The notes beneath the pieces are model-generated. The model saw only the letters and a list, made by a program, of their open reading frames with translations, made no database searches and was not told where the DNA came from. The translations under genes and the position numbers were made by a program. Positions 1 to 8,955 of a stretch of 50,174 bases of DNA are shown here, in pieces. The first letter of the stretch is position 1. The number at the start of each line of letters is the position of its first letter. The DNA comes from an uncultured Erythrobacter sp. (GTDB lineage Bacteria > Pseudomonadota > Alphaproteobacteria > Sphingomonadales > Sphingomonadaceae). The stretch is taken from assembly GCA_937899785.1 (NCBI GenBank), contig CALCCG010000189.1:1-50174 (forward strand). Direction: 5' to 3'.

Positions 1-416
1 TCGGTAAGCGCTCGCCACATTTTTGGCGCAAGCCCGGGCGCACTTGTCATCAAGGTGGTGCTTTGATCCCCCCGTATCAGTCGCCACTCCGGTCCCAATT
101 CGAGAAGGGGGTGATACCGTGTCAGGAGCTCCAACGCCTCGCGCAAATTGACGCAGCTCATCACGGCAAATCCCAGCGATCCGAAATCGGACAGGTTCAA
201 ACTGCGGCCGAGCCGCAAGCAAAAAATCGCGTCCCCGGTAAGGCGCTCGGCCTCAAGCAAGGCCAGGCCCGACCGAGTGGCGTTTGGCAGAGCCTCATAC
301 TCTGCAGCTTTCGCGATCGCGTTGAGCGCATGGGCCACCGCCTCGGGCGCGTACCCGTAAGGAGCGAGCGCTGCGCCAAGCAATTTGGTCGCATCAATTT
401 TCGGTTCGTCGAACAT
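1..416 (-). CDS. AraC family transcriptional regulator (VirS/OruR type), 3' part missing
   Basis: An ATG at 416 opens a frame that stays open to the window edge, giving 138 codons and no stop. The protein begins MFDEPKIDATKLLGAALAP and continues with LPNATRSGLALLEAERLTGD and LGRSLNLSDFGSLGFA. This matches the start of the arabinose-binding-like N-terminal domain (PF12625) of VirS/OruR-type AraC regulators. The DNA-binding AraC HTH expected at the C terminus would lie beyond the window. The gene diverges from the PF10118 gene at 528 across a 111-bp gap, an arrangement typical of a regulator and its target. That regulatory link is inferred, not shown. Confidence 0.85.
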   Translation of the reverse strand, partial: MFDEPKIDATKLLGAALAPYGYAPEAVAHALNAIAKAAEYEALPNATRSGLALLEAERLTGDAIFCLRLGRSLNLSDFGSLGFAVMSCVNLREALELLTRYHPLLELGPEWRLIRGDQSTTLMTSAPGLAPKMWRALT

Positions 417-527
417 AGGATCGGGCCCTTCGTGATTCTGGCCGAAAATGCACCCTACGTTGGCCGAAAACATCCCTCTTGGTCAACCCGCTCTGATGTA
501 ATCAGACCTCATGACTATGGAGGCCGT

Positions 528-1370
528 ATGACCGCTATCCCTACAATTTCGAGCACCCCTGACGACGTCACAATCAAACCGCGCAATCGCAAATTTCAAA
601 TCGAGGCCGCGCTTGCTAGCGATTGGTTCGCCAACGATCCGTTCCACACGGCTGTCTTCAACGCCTTCAGCATCAGCTTTCCGACCGGCGAGAAGGAATT
701 TATGGACTCGGTCCGAAATTTCGAGAGCGAGATCGATGATGAGAAGCTGCTGGCTGAAGTGCGCGGCTTCTACCAGCAAGAAGGCATCCACACCCGCGAA
801 CACCTGCGCTACAATCGCATGTTGTGCGCCGCACGCGGCTACGACCTGGCCGATCTTGAAGGTGTCTTCTTAAAGCTGCAAGAGTGGATGCAGAACGATC
901 CGCGCGCCACACCCCAAGTGCGCCTGGCGGCAACTGTCGGCCTTGAACACTTCACCGCCAGCTTTGCTGAGATATTGCTCAAAACCGATTATCTCGACAC
1001 AGCCGATCCGGCTCTGCGTGAGTTGTGGCAATGGCACAGCCTGGAAGAAATGGAGCACAAGGCGGTGGCCTTTGATGTGTTCAACGAAGTGTGCAGTGAT
1101 CATAAGATGCGTCGGCGCGTTATGCGCGTAGCCTTCTTTATGCTGATGCGCCGCGTTCTGACGGTGACGCTCAAAATGCTGCGCCATGATAAGCAGGTTT
1201 GGAAATGGCAAACGCTCAAAAGCGCGGCCCGGTTCTTCTTCAGCCGGACGGGCTTCGTGCGCCAATATCTCCCGCGTCACAACGAGTTCTTTCGGGACGA
1301 TTTCCATCCCTGGCAATCCGATACGCGTGATCTCTTGGAAGAGTGGAAGCCGCGCCTTGCGGCGGCGTAG
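528..1370 (+). CDS. PF10118 family ferritin-like 'metal-dependent hydrolase', 280 aa
   Basis: The start at 528 follows a GGAGG at 518-522. An upstream in-frame extension to 63 runs through the divergent regulator and is not credible. The protein has spaced acidic and histidine motifs of the family: a FESEIDDE segment, a QEGIHTREH motif, a GLEHFTA segment and WHSLEEMEHKAVAFDV, which together suggest a dinuclear metal site in a four-helix bundle. The family is annotated as predicted metal-dependent hydrolase, but no reaction is firmly assigned. It often sits next to AraC regulators and lipid or alkane catabolism genes, as here. No signal peptide is seen, so it is probably cytoplasmic or membrane-associated. 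Confidence 0.88.
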   Translation: MTAIPTISSTPDDVTIKPRNRKFQIEAALASDWFANDPFHTAVFNAFSISFPTGEKEFMDSVRNFESEIDDEKLLAEVRGFYQQEGIHTREHLRYNRMLCAARGYDLADLEGVFLKLQEWMQNDPRATPQVRLAATVGLEHFTASFAEILLKTDYLDTADPALRELWQWHSLEEMEHKAVAFDVFNEVCSDHKMRRRVMRVAFFMLMRRVLTVTLKMLRHDKQVWKWQTLKSAARFFFSRTGFVRQYLPRHNEFFRDDFHPWQSDTRDLLEEWKPRLAAA

Positions 1371-1499
1371 CCACTACACCTTCTCAGGCCTGTCGTTCAG
1401 TGCAGCGTAGCTGAGCGCGCGCCAACGGCTGGTCCGAGGGGCGCTAAGGACGGCGGCGCTATGCAGTCTCGTACCGCGCCGATCAGCAAAAGCATGGTC

Positions 1500-1871
1500 T
1501 CAAGCCGCGTGCGAGAAAATCCGGCGCCCATGTGCGGCTGCCAAGAGCACCCCGCCGATCACGGTTGGTATCGTCTCATCAAGGCCAAAGTTCTCAGCAA
1601 ACACACCGCCGACAACCAAGACGGCGCCAAGCCCCGCGGGAACCATAAAAGCGGGCACGCGCGCTGAAGAAGCGGTCAGAACCACGCTTCCCGAAGCGAC
1701 AACCGCCAGCGCCGCAAAAGTCCAGTGCAACCATTCAGCATCTGCGGCTGCTGCCGCAAAGGGCAGCGACACGGCGAGCAGCGGGAGCGCGAGGCAGTGC
1801 GCAATGCACAGCAGGCTGAGCGCGACAGCCGCATGGTCGGTCAAGGTCTTGGTTTCGTCTGGGGCTGGCAT
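1500..1871 (-). CDS. MerC-like small membrane protein, 123 aa
   Basis: A four-helix membrane protein whose first helix contains LSLLCIAHCLALPLL. This Cys-x3-Cys segment followed by a Leu/Pro-rich helix is characteristic of the MerC mercury-transporter domain (PF03203). Sphingomonads carry many MerC-domain proteins outside mer operons, and there is no merA, merR, merT or merP here, so real mercury transport is doubtful. It ends with a basic HGRRIFSHAA tail. It lies 71 bp downstream of the patatin gene on the same strand and could be co-transcribed with it. No strong ribosome-binding site is visible. Confidence 0.8.
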   Translation of the reverse strand: MPAPDETKTLTDHAAVALSLLCIAHCLALPLLAVSLPFAAAAADAEWLHWTFAALAVVASGSVVLTASSARVPAFMVPAGLGAVLVVGGVFAENFGLDETIPTVIGGVLLAAAHGRRIFSHAA

Positions 1872-1942
1872 CGCGTTTGGGCGCTCGCAAAGGAAAAGAA
1901 GGCGCTTCGCCTAGTCGCGCCTCCTGCTTGCGTCAATCCAGC

Positions 1943-3712
1943 TCAACCGGGCTCCTCGTCGACCTCCGGCCGCTCCTCCATGGTAGGCGGATCGATAATG
2001 GAGAGCGGCCAGAAGGCCGGAATCGGTTCAGGGCTGTTCTGCCCATCAAGCTCAATCCCCATCCCCCGGCGCGCGCCGAAGTTTTGCAGACAGCGCATAA
2101 AGGTTGGGCTGAACATCTCTTCGATCTTCTTGCAGCCGCGCCGCGCTTCACCGGGCAGCGCGTTGGGGCTTAACTCCTCATTCTCTGAGCCATCGGCAGT
2201 GGTGACGTCGATCGGCCCAAAAGGATTGGCCAGGCGCAGCGAAGCAATTGAACTCACCTCAAGCTCATTCACCAGCAGGCTGTAGGCTCGGAAAGCCTGA
2301 TTGATTGCGCCGTCCACTTCGTTGACATTTTCCTCCAGGGTCGCAGTGGTCGGCCCATTGCGCAGGACATAGACCTTTGCGAGGCTATCCGATCCGAGCA
2401 ACGCGTCGAAAGCGGGGCGAGTCATTGCCCGTGCCAGCGTCGCAAAGGGCTTGCGGTATACCTTACCAAAATCCGAGATGAAAACAGACCGCCGAACGCC
2501 GCCATCGAACAAAGTGACATCCTTCAGCGGCGTTTCAATCGGGGCTTCGCCAGCCTCAAGCGCGCGCTGGACGCGCAATTGCTGATGAAAGACCGGCATA
2601 GCGGAAGAGGCGAGCGTCGTCGCCGTAACGCAGTCGACCGCCTCCAGACCGGGGCCCTGATCCGCCTGAAGCGCGGTCACCATTTCCTTCATATTGACCG
2701 CCTTGAACTGGCCATCCGCGCCCTCGACAACGCCGACCACCGTCTTGATCGGGGAAAGGGCGATCTGGTCAACCAGCCGATGGCGCGCGGTCCGATCGGC
2801 TCCATCGTCATCCTCAATGACGAAGGTGTATTCCTCGTGCAGTACCTCCTGCACCGTGCCGCGCAGCGCGTCCGTGCCCGCGACCGATCCCTGGAAAATC
2901 ACTGCGCCATAGCCATCGTAGTCAACGACGGCCTTCTGGCTCGGGGGTGCGTATTCGGTGATGAGGCGTTGGAGGGCCTGTACACGCGTTTCCTTGGGCT
3001 GCGTCTTGTCGAGCACCACCATCAGCAAGAGCGACTGTAACCCGCCGGTGCTGACACCGGTGATGAGACGGATATCCATCTTGTCGATTTCTGCGAAGTT
3101 CAGTTGATCGGACTGAAGAGTGCGTCTGATCTCCTCGCCCTTTTCGTCGCGGGTAATCGTGACGCAGGGCATCACGTTGCGGTCATTTTGGAGGCCTGCC
3201 GTCTGGGTGCAAGCAAGCCCGACAAACAGCCCCGCGCCAAAAGCACCCCACTGGCCTCCGCCTGACAACAACAGCGCGTTGCCTTTGGGCAAGCCTGATT
3301 CGACGATGATTTCGTTCTCGCCCGCGTTAGGCACGCCTAGAACTTCCAACCCGATACCACTCGAAGCGGCTTGCTGGGCTTCGTACTCACGTTGGAGACG
3401 TTCGCCCTCGCGGCGTAGCTCGTCAAGATCCATGCCACCGGGAAACGCGGCCTCTTCGACCAGGTCACCGATGGTGGCGGGCGAAGACTCAACCGGCCCT
3501 CCCAACGCCTCTAGACCAGACCTGGATGGAGGCTTCGCACCGCGATCTTCGATAGCGTAGCGCTGGATATCAGCGACAAAGGCACTGGGCCTGGGAGAAA
3601 TGGCGAAGTCGCCAAAGGCCGGGCAGGCGATGTCCTGTCCTCCCCGCGTCGAAGCGCAACCCGAGACTGCAAGGCTGACCACCACCAGTGCAACTCCTAT
3701 TCGCTTTGCCAT
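1943..3712 (-). CDS. Patatin-like phospholipase, predicted lipoprotein, 589 aa
   Basis: The N terminus (MAKRIGVALVVVSLAVSGCA) is a lipoprotein signal with Cys19 as the likely lipid-attachment residue, so the enzyme should be anchored in the outer membrane or periplasm. Patatin hallmarks are all present: the glycine-rich oxyanion loop SGGGQWGAFGAG near residues 150-161, the nucleophile elbow GVSTG with Ser221, and FDGG with Asp403, giving the Ser-Asp dyad. Patatins hydrolyse acyl ester bonds of lipids; the substrate is unknown. At 589 aa it is longer than a minimal patatin, with about 140 residues before the catalytic domain. It diverges from the FAD oxidoreductase at 3831. Confidence 0.88.
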   Translation of the reverse strand: MAKRIGVALVVVSLAVSGCASTRGGQDIACPAFGDFAISPRPSAFVADIQRYAIEDRGAKPPSRSGLEALGGPVESSPATIGDLVEEAAFPGGMDLDELRREGERLQREYEAQQAASSGIGLEVLGVPNAGENEIIVESGLPKGNALLLSGGGQWGAFGAGLFVGLACTQTAGLQNDRNVMPCVTITRDEKGEEIRRTLQSDQLNFAEIDKMDIRLITGVSTGGLQSLLLMVVLDKTQPKETRVQALQRLITEYAPPSQKAVVDYDGYGAVIFQGSVAGTDALRGTVQEVLHEEYTFVIEDDDGADRTARHRLVDQIALSPIKTVVGVVEGADGQFKAVNMKEMVTALQADQGPGLEAVDCVTATTLASSAMPVFHQQLRVQRALEAGEAPIETPLKDVTLFDGGVRRSVFISDFGKVYRKPFATLARAMTRPAFDALLGSDSLAKVYVLRNGPTTATLEENVNEVDGAINQAFRAYSLLVNELEVSSIASLRLANPFGPIDVTTADGSENEELSPNALPGEARRGCKKIEEMFSPTFMRCLQNFGARRGMGIELDGQNSPEPIPAFWPLSIIDPPTMEERPEVDEEPG

Positions 3713-3830
3713 GTTCTCACCCCCAGAGCAGCCTGTTTTCTATTATGCACAAGTCATCGAGGAGTTTGCTTACAATAAACCTTCGAAACCGGCGACACAT
3801 AAGAAGCAAAAGACGAGAGGAAATTTGGGC

Positions 3831-5465
3831 ATGGTAGAGATTGTCGAAATTGATGGTGGCGATTGGCTTGATGAGCATCGCACCTGCGACCGCAGAGCGC
3901 TAGGCGTCTTCAAGGTCAAGGCTGTCCCGACCGGCGATCTTGCAAAAGACCTTGCGCAGCGCAGCAGTGTTTTGGGGGCGCTGATGGACGATCTTGCCGC
4001 GCAACCGCATCCTGTCACCATAACCGGTTCCGCTTGGTCACAAGCCGATCTTTTCACCTCGCCAGCTGTGCGCGTTGACACGGCGCTCGACAAGGCCATT
4101 TGGGCTATCCCGGCGCGGGCTCTGGCGCCCGAGTTCGACGGGGATCCCGATCGCTTCGTCGTCGCAACGGGCGGCGCCAAGCTCAGAGACATTATGCAGT
4201 TCTTGGACAAAGGCGGCCAATCCTTTCGGACTGCGGGGTCGCACAAGGGCCAATCGATCGGCGGCGCCATTGCCACGGGCACGCATGGATCGCTGCTTGG
4301 GGAATCGGGGCTCGAGACGCATGTTCGCGGAATGCTCTTTATCGGCGGCTCAGGCGCCAAGCACTGGATCGCCGATCCCGAGTGCCCGGTTTTAAGCGCG
4401 GGCTTTGTCCAGGGCTTTGCGACGGCGGTGGACCCTTCGCTATTTCGTGACACCCTTATCCATCTGGGCGGTCTTGGCTATTGCGCGGCGATTTTGATCG
4501 AAGCGGTGCCCCGCTTTGGGCTGTCGTGGAAAAAGATGATTGCGCCGCTGGCGCCCGACTGGTGGGAGGCAGTTGCAAACGCCGATTACGCCCGGGCCAC
4601 TGTGCCGATCCTTGGCGAGAAAGAGCCCGCCTTTTACGAGTTGACCTTTGATCCCAACAAAGGCCTCGATGAAGAGGTGATGCAAACAGTCTATTGGCTC
4701 GATCTGCTACCCGATCTTGAACTGGATCCTGCCGGGCCAAAGCGTCCTAAGGTAGCAGCAGGGCGAGACGCGCTCGACATTATCACCGGCGGGATCAACG
4801 CCTTTTCCCGGAGCATGGTCGCCTCGCGCAATAACAAGGATAAGGAAGACGACGACGATGACGGCTTTTCGAGTTTTGCGCGCCGGCTTCGGGTGCTCGA
4901 TGTCGCCAAGATGACTTTTGACGAATTTCGCAAGGACGTCGAAGATCAGGACACCTCGAAAGAACCGGCCAGTTTGCTGGAACTCACCCGGGATTGGGAA
5001 GCGCGCGAGGTGTTTGGGATCCGGATCGACACTTTCAACGCCGCGCTCGCTGTGCCAGTGACGGAGTTGCGCCGTACATTGGAGATAGGAGGGCAGGTTG
5101 CCTCGCGGTGGCGCAAGCACTTTGTCTTCACGGCACGGTTTGCAACCAAGAGCCGCGCATCGATGAGCTTTTTGCGCTTTGACGACTCTGCGATCATCAA
5201 CATTGATGGGCTAACCCGCGCGGGAATCGCTGGATGGATTTCACACAGCGACGAGTTTTCGCGCGATTTCACCAACGCGCTGGAAGAAGCGGAAATCCCA
5301 TTCTCCATGCATTGGGGTAAGGACATCCCAAGCAGCGCGGCCAAGATAGCCACAGACTTCGGCGACGCCGCGGCTCGCTACAAGGCGGCACGGGCGGCGC
5401 TGGTGCCGGCGGGTTTGCGCGACAAGCTGTGCCCGCCACAGCTTAAGGAATGGGGGCTCGATTAA
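3831..5465 (+). CDS. FAD-binding (PCMH/VAO-type) oxidoreductase, 544 aa
   Basis: The chosen ATG at 3831 lies outside the divergent patatin gene and has a purine-rich GAGAGGAAAT upstream; the open frame extends further back but would overlap patatin. Residues around 60-230 form a PCMH-type FAD-binding domain: PVTITGSAWSQ, DRFVVATGGAKLRDIMQFL and GQSIGGAIATGTHGS, the last matching the pyrophosphate-binding loop of aldonolactone/cholesterol-type oxidases. The C-terminal half is a less conserved substrate domain with an acidic, low-complexity insert (KDKEDDDDDG). No Tat or Sec signal is seen. Substrate cannot be assigned; sugar lactone, sterol or alcohol oxidation are all possible for the family. 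Confidence 0.78.
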   Translation: MVEIVEIDGGDWLDEHRTCDRRALGVFKVKAVPTGDLAKDLAQRSSVLGALMDDLAAQPHPVTITGSAWSQADLFTSPAVRVDTALDKAIWAIPARALAPEFDGDPDRFVVATGGAKLRDIMQFLDKGGQSFRTAGSHKGQSIGGAIATGTHGSLLGESGLETHVRGMLFIGGSGAKHWIADPECPVLSAGFVQGFATAVDPSLFRDTLIHLGGLGYCAAILIEAVPRFGLSWKKMIAPLAPDWWEAVANADYARATVPILGEKEPAFYELTFDPNKGLDEEVMQTVYWLDLLPDLELDPAGPKRPKVAAGRDALDIITGGINAFSRSMVASRNNKDKEDDDDDGFSSFARRLRVLDVAKMTFDEFRKDVEDQDTSKEPASLLELTRDWEAREVFGIRIDTFNAALAVPVTELRRTLEIGGQVASRWRKHFVFTARFATKSRASMSFLRFDDSAIINIDGLTRAGIAGWISHSDEFSRDFTNALEEAEIPFSMHWGKDIPSSAAKIATDFGDAAARYKAARAALVPAGLRDKLCPPQLKEWGLD

Positions 5466-5475
5466 AGGGGTGTGG

Positions 5476-6060
5476 TCAGGCCCCGTGCTGGGTACGGGCG
5501 ATTTCGTGCAACCAATCGGCGTGGCGTGGAGCGACTTTGGTCTCGCTCCATTCGTCGAGCATCAGCGGCGCGACGCGAGCGAGCTCTTCGTACTGATCCG
5601 CCGTGCCGATATCGGTGGCAAGCTCGACACGGTGGCCGTTGGGATCAAAGAAGTAGATCGACTTGAAGATGCCGTGATGGGTGGGGCCCAACACATCGAT
5701 GCCAAGACTCTCAATGTGTTCCTTGGCATCGATCAGCTCTTCTTCCGATGCGACCCGAAAGGCGAGATGCTGGACCCATTGCGGTGTGTTTTCATCACGG
5801 CCCATATCGGGCTGGTTGGGCAATTCAAAGAAGGCAAGGATGTTGCCATTCCCGGCGTCGAGGAAGACGTGCATGTACGGATCATACGCTCCGGTCGAGG
5901 GCACGTGGTCCTCGGCAAAGGCGGTGGTGTAGCCCATACCTAGGACACGCCCGTACCACTCTACGGTCTCCTTTGCATCGCGGCAGCGAAAGGCAACGTG
6001 GTGGACGCCACCCAGCTTCACGGGGCTCTTCGTTTTCGGATGAGTGGATTGATCGGTCAT
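5476..6060 (-). CDS. VOC family (glyoxalase/extradiol dioxygenase-like) protein, 194 aa
   Basis: Vicinal-oxygen-chelate fold motifs are clear: GVHHVAFRCRDAKETVEWYG at the start of the first beta-alpha-beta-beta-beta unit, WVQHLAFRV at the start of the second, and DPNGHRVEL near its end. The two histidines and the final glutamate are the usual metal ligands. It sits 33 bp downstream of hppD on the same strand and is probably in the same transcript, suggesting a role in aromatic or related catabolism. The family includes glyoxalases, dioxygenases and epimerases, and the exact reaction is not readable. Its stop is 10 bp from the convergent FAD oxidoreductase stop. Confidence 0.85.
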   Translation of the reverse strand: MTDQSTHPKTKSPVKLGGVHHVAFRCRDAKETVEWYGRVLGMGYTTAFAEDHVPSTGAYDPYMHVFLDAGNGNILAFFELPNQPDMGRDENTPQWVQHLAFRVASEEELIDAKEHIESLGIDVLGPTHHGIFKSIYFFDPNGHRVELATDIGTADQYEELARVAPLMLDEWSETKVAPRHADWLHEIARTQHGA

Positions 6061-6093
6061 TCTCTCTCTCCCGATACCTTGTGGAGGGCCAGC

Positions 6094-7218
6094 TTACTCA
6101 GCGGGCTCTTCAACTTCGAGTGCACCGCGACGGATCTGGTCGCGCTCCATACTCTCGAAGAGCGCTTTGAAGTTGCCTTCGCCAAAGCCATCGTCGCCCT
6201 TGCGCTGAATGAACTCGAAGAAGAGCGGGCCCACCTTCGCCTCGGCGAAGATCTGGAGCAGCAAGCGGGGCTGACCGCCCTGCGTTGTGCCATCCAAAAG
6301 AATGCCGCGCGACTGCAGCGCGCTCACATCTTCGCCATGGCCGGGCAGGCGCTCATCGAGCATTTCATAATAGGTCGCAGGCGGCGCGGTCATGAAAGGC
6401 ACGCCCAGCTCTTTAAGCTTGTTCCAGCACGCGGGCAGATCATCACAAATCAGCGCGATGTGCTGGATGCCTTCTCCGTTGTAGTGGCGCAGGAATTCCT
6501 CGATCTGGCCTTTGCCGCTCTCACCCTCTTCGTTAAGCGGGATACGGATCTTGCCATCAGGCGCGGTGAGCGCCTTGGACGTCAGGCCGGTGTATTCGCC
6601 TTTGATGTCGAAAAAGCGAATCTCGCGGAAGTTGAACAGCCGCTCATAATAGTCGGCCCAATAGGCCATACGGCCCTGATAAACGTTGTGTGTCAGATGA
6701 TCGATCGTGTGAAAGCCCGCGCCTTCCGGATAAGGATCCACGCCCGGCAGATAATCGAAATCGATGTCGTAAATCGTCAGATTCTTGTCGTCCGCACCAG
6801 CGTAACGATCGACAAGGTACAGGATCGCGCCGCCAATGCCGCGGATCGCCGGGATGGAAAGCTCCATTGGGCCCGGAGTGTTGGTCACCGGTTCCGCGCC
6901 TGAGGCAATAAGATGCTCATAGGCAGCGACCGCATCACGAACACGGAATGCCATGCCACAGGCCGATGGCCCGTGCTCTTGCGCAAAGTACCAGGCCGCC
7001 GATCGCGGCTCGTAATTTACGATCAGGTTGATGCCGCCCTGACGCCACAAATCAACGTCTTTCGAGCGGTGCTTGGCCACAAGGGTAAAACCCATGGTCT
7101 CAAAGACCGGCTCTAGAATACCCTTTTCCGGCGCGCAGAACTCTACGAATTCAAAACCGTCGAGACCGGCGGGGTTTTCAAACAGGTCGTTAGGGTGGAT
7201 GGCGGCGTGCGTGGTCAT
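6094..7218 (-). CDS. hppD: 4-hydroxyphenylpyruvate dioxygenase
   Basis: The enzyme converts 4-hydroxyphenylpyruvate to homogentisate with Fe(II) and O2 in tyrosine breakdown. The 374-aa length fits the family. The two VOC-type halves are intact and the 2-His-1-Glu iron ligands are visible: His174 in IDHLTHNV, His253 in [11 protein letters not shown] and Glu335 in [11 protein letters not shown]. The start is placed at the ATG at 7218, preceded by GGGAAAG; a TTG six codons upstream is possible but less likely. The downstream VOC gene follows after 33 bp. The later enzymes of the homogentisate pathway (hmgA, maiA, fahA) are not in the window. Confidence 0.95.
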   Translation of the reverse strand: MTTHAAIHPNDLFENPAGLDGFEFVEFCAPEKGILEPVFETMGFTLVAKHRSKDVDLWRQGGINLIVNYEPRSAAWYFAQEHGPSACGMAFRVRDAVAAYEHLIASGAEPVTNTPGPMELSIPAIRGIGGAILYLVDRYAGADDKNLTIYDIDFDYLPGVDPYPEGAGFHTIDHLTHNVYQGRMAYWADYYERLFNFREIRFFDIKGEYTGLTSKALTAPDGKIRIPLNEEGESGKGQIEEFLRHYNGEGIQHIALICDDLPACWNKLKELGVPFMTAPPATYYEMLDERLPGHGEDVSALQSRGILLDGTTQGGQPRLLLQIFAEAKVGPLFFEFIQRKGDDGFGEGNFKALFESMERDQIRRGALEVEEPAE

Positions 7219-7260
7219 AGTCAGGGGCTTTCCCAAGATGCGGCGCTGGAGAAGGCGCGC

Positions 7261-7302
7261 GTTACAAACTGGTTACTATTGAAACTATTTACTCGATTGT
7301 AA
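7261..7302. promoter_or_regulatory. Possible operator: GTTAC repeats in the hppD upstream region
   Basis: This AT-richer stretch lies 43-84 bp upstream of the hppD start. It contains GTTAC at 7261-7265 and again at 7272-7276, exactly 11 bp apart (one helical turn), a TTTAC at 7288-7292, and an inverted TTACAA/TTGTAA pair at the outer ends. Such spacing suits a dimeric regulator, but no known motif is matched and chance cannot be excluded. Confidence 0.25.
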
Positions 7303-7407
7303 GCGCTTTGGCAATCCGGGAAATGCACAGGCGTGTGTGCAGGGCGCCCGGCCGGTCACCTTTCGCATTCATAGGAGTGTTGCCGAGCGCCGCCAAAGCG
7401 CCGACAA

Positions 7408-8955
7408 TCAGCCGATAGTCTTAGCCATCAGTCGGCCGTCATCGCTGCGCGCGACGTTTAGCCGTGCGCCAAAGGGCTGACCGCGCTCAAACGCATCGCG
7501 AGTTCGCGCATCGTCCAGGTCGGCGTTGCCCGCGACGCGGCAACCGGCTTCATCCCGGCCAATCCAGATCGCCTTTGAACCCGACTTGGTGTGGCTGATT
7601 GTGTAGGTCTCGAGCTCGGCACGGGTGCAATCCGCCGCGCCAAGGGGAACCGCGTCTTTGGCTTCCGCAAGAACCGTGTAGCGGTCCCTGTCTGACCAGT
7701 CTGCCGGCGCCGTCGAGTAAACGCCTGTTGCGTATTTGCTCATCCAGCCGCCATTGGCGCCCACGAGCGCGAAGCGATCACGGTCGCCCCGAACACGCAC
7801 AACCGCCTCCGCGATGGCGTGGGCCGAATAGTTGTTTCCCGCCCCTCCAAAGAACGGCAAACCGCCTGTCAGCGTGAGGCCACGTGGATCGTCGATAGAG
7901 AGACCAAAATGGTCGACCTGGTTGAAGACGGGAATCGCAAAGCACGAATAGAAATCGAGATACGCCATATCGCTCATGCCCTTGCCGGCGCGATCCAGCG
8001 CTGTTTCGACGCTGGCCAGGCTGGCGGGGCACGCTGAAAGGTCCGGGCGCTGCATGATCGCAAGCTCTGTTGCGGCGGTAACCGCATGGACATGCACCCA
8101 TTTCTCTTCCGGCACGCCCAGCTCGCGCGCCGTGGCCACGCTGGCTATGAGGATGGCGGCCGACTGATTCACCTGATCGCGCGCAACCGTCATACGCGCA
8201 TAAGGCTCGGCGAGGACGCGGTTGCGCGTCGTGATAGTCGCCAGCTCTTCCGCCGAACGCACAGTCGGAGCGGCCGCGTGAGGGTTGGCGGCGGCGACCT
8301 GCGTGAACGGCGCAAAAAGCTCACCGATCTTGAGGCGATAGGCATCCAAGCCGAGCCCCAACTTGGCACGGCGGGCGTTCTCCGCCAACGCGTATAGGGG
8401 AATCGCGCTGCCCGCGCCGTGCTGGAACAGAGTTGGCTCGATCAGCTTGTCCAGCCCGAAGCCCCGATCCTCGAAGTCGTCGGCGTTTTCACCGGACACC
8501 TCCTCGGACCAATCGGGCTTTTCGCCCTTTGCGAGATGCGCAAGAACGGTCGAAATGGCCTCCGCACCGACGATGGCCGCGCATTGGCTTTCGCCTGCGG
8601 CAATCGCAGCAGCGAATTCTCCAACAAGTTGCTGGTTTGTCTGCCCGCCCGTAGGTGTGAGGATCGCGCGCGCAGGATTAGCGCCAACTCGGCCCGCCAT
8701 CGCGCGCGGGATGTTGCTCGCCGTGCCAAAGGGCGGCTCGCGCCCGGGGCGAGAAATCTCGAACGCGCGGATACTCGCGAGCGTATCGATCGCCTGCGCC
8801 GCAGGGCCGCTCGCCCCGCTATCGGCAATCGCCTCGGCCAGCGCGCGCCCGCCGAGATCCATATAGTTGAGCCCCTGATAGCCGGGCTCGCCCACGCGCT
8901 CTGAATATTGACCAACCCCGATGATGACCGGAGTCGTATCCGCTACCTCAATCAA
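7408..8955 (-). CDS. Acetyl-CoA acetyltransferase-like (SCP-x-type thiolase fold) protein, 515 aa
   Basis: The protein starts MIEVADTTPVIIGVGQ using a TTG at 8955 that overlaps the end of the upstream thiolase by 8 bp, implying translational coupling; a longer frame upstream gives an unrelated sequence. It has a thiolase fold with GGLPFFGGAGNNYSAHAIAE late in the sequence and a C-terminal extension ending near GRLMAKTIG. Where classical thiolases carry the nucleophilic cysteine, this one reads LTPTGGQTNQQLV, with no cysteine, as in the SCP-x-like 'acetyl-CoA acetyltransferase' subfamily. A Cys is present later in YSCFAIPVFN. The reaction, whether thiolysis or retro-aldol type CoA chemistry, is uncertain. 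Confidence 0.8.
   Translation of the reverse strand: MIEVADTTPVIIGVGQYSERVGEPGYQGLNYMDLGGRALAEAIADSGASGPAAQAIDTLASIRAFEISRPGREPPFGTASNIPRAMAGRVGANPARAILTPTGGQTNQQLVGEFAAAIAAGESQCAAIVGAEAISTVLAHLAKGEKPDWSEEVSGENADDFEDRGFGLDKLIEPTLFQHGAGSAIPLYALAENARRAKLGLGLDAYRLKIGELFAPFTQVAAANPHAAAPTVRSAEELATITTRNRVLAEPYARMTVARDQVNQSAAILIASVATARELGVPEEKWVHVHAVTAATELAIMQRPDLSACPASLASVETALDRAGKGMSDMAYLDFYSCFAIPVFNQVDHFGLSIDDPRGLTLTGGLPFFGGAGNNYSAHAIAEAVVRVRGDRDRFALVGANGGWMSKYATGVYSTAPADWSDRDRYTVLAEAKDAVPLGAADCTRAELETYTISHTKSGSKAIWIGRDEAGCRVAGNADLDDARTRDAFERGQPFGARLNVARSDDGRLMAKTIG

Noticed and set aside
63-527. Upstream extension of the PF10118 gene to an ATG at 63
   Set aside because: It runs antisense through the AraC-family regulator (1-416), has no family similarity, and a GGAGG precedes the ATG at 528.
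1500-1871. Mercury-resistance island
   Set aside because: Only a MerC-like protein is present; merR, merT, merP and merA are absent and there are no mobile-element genes.
5998-6903. 301-codon open frame on the plus strand inside hppD
   Set aside because: Antisense shadow of hppD, whose iron ligands are all intact.
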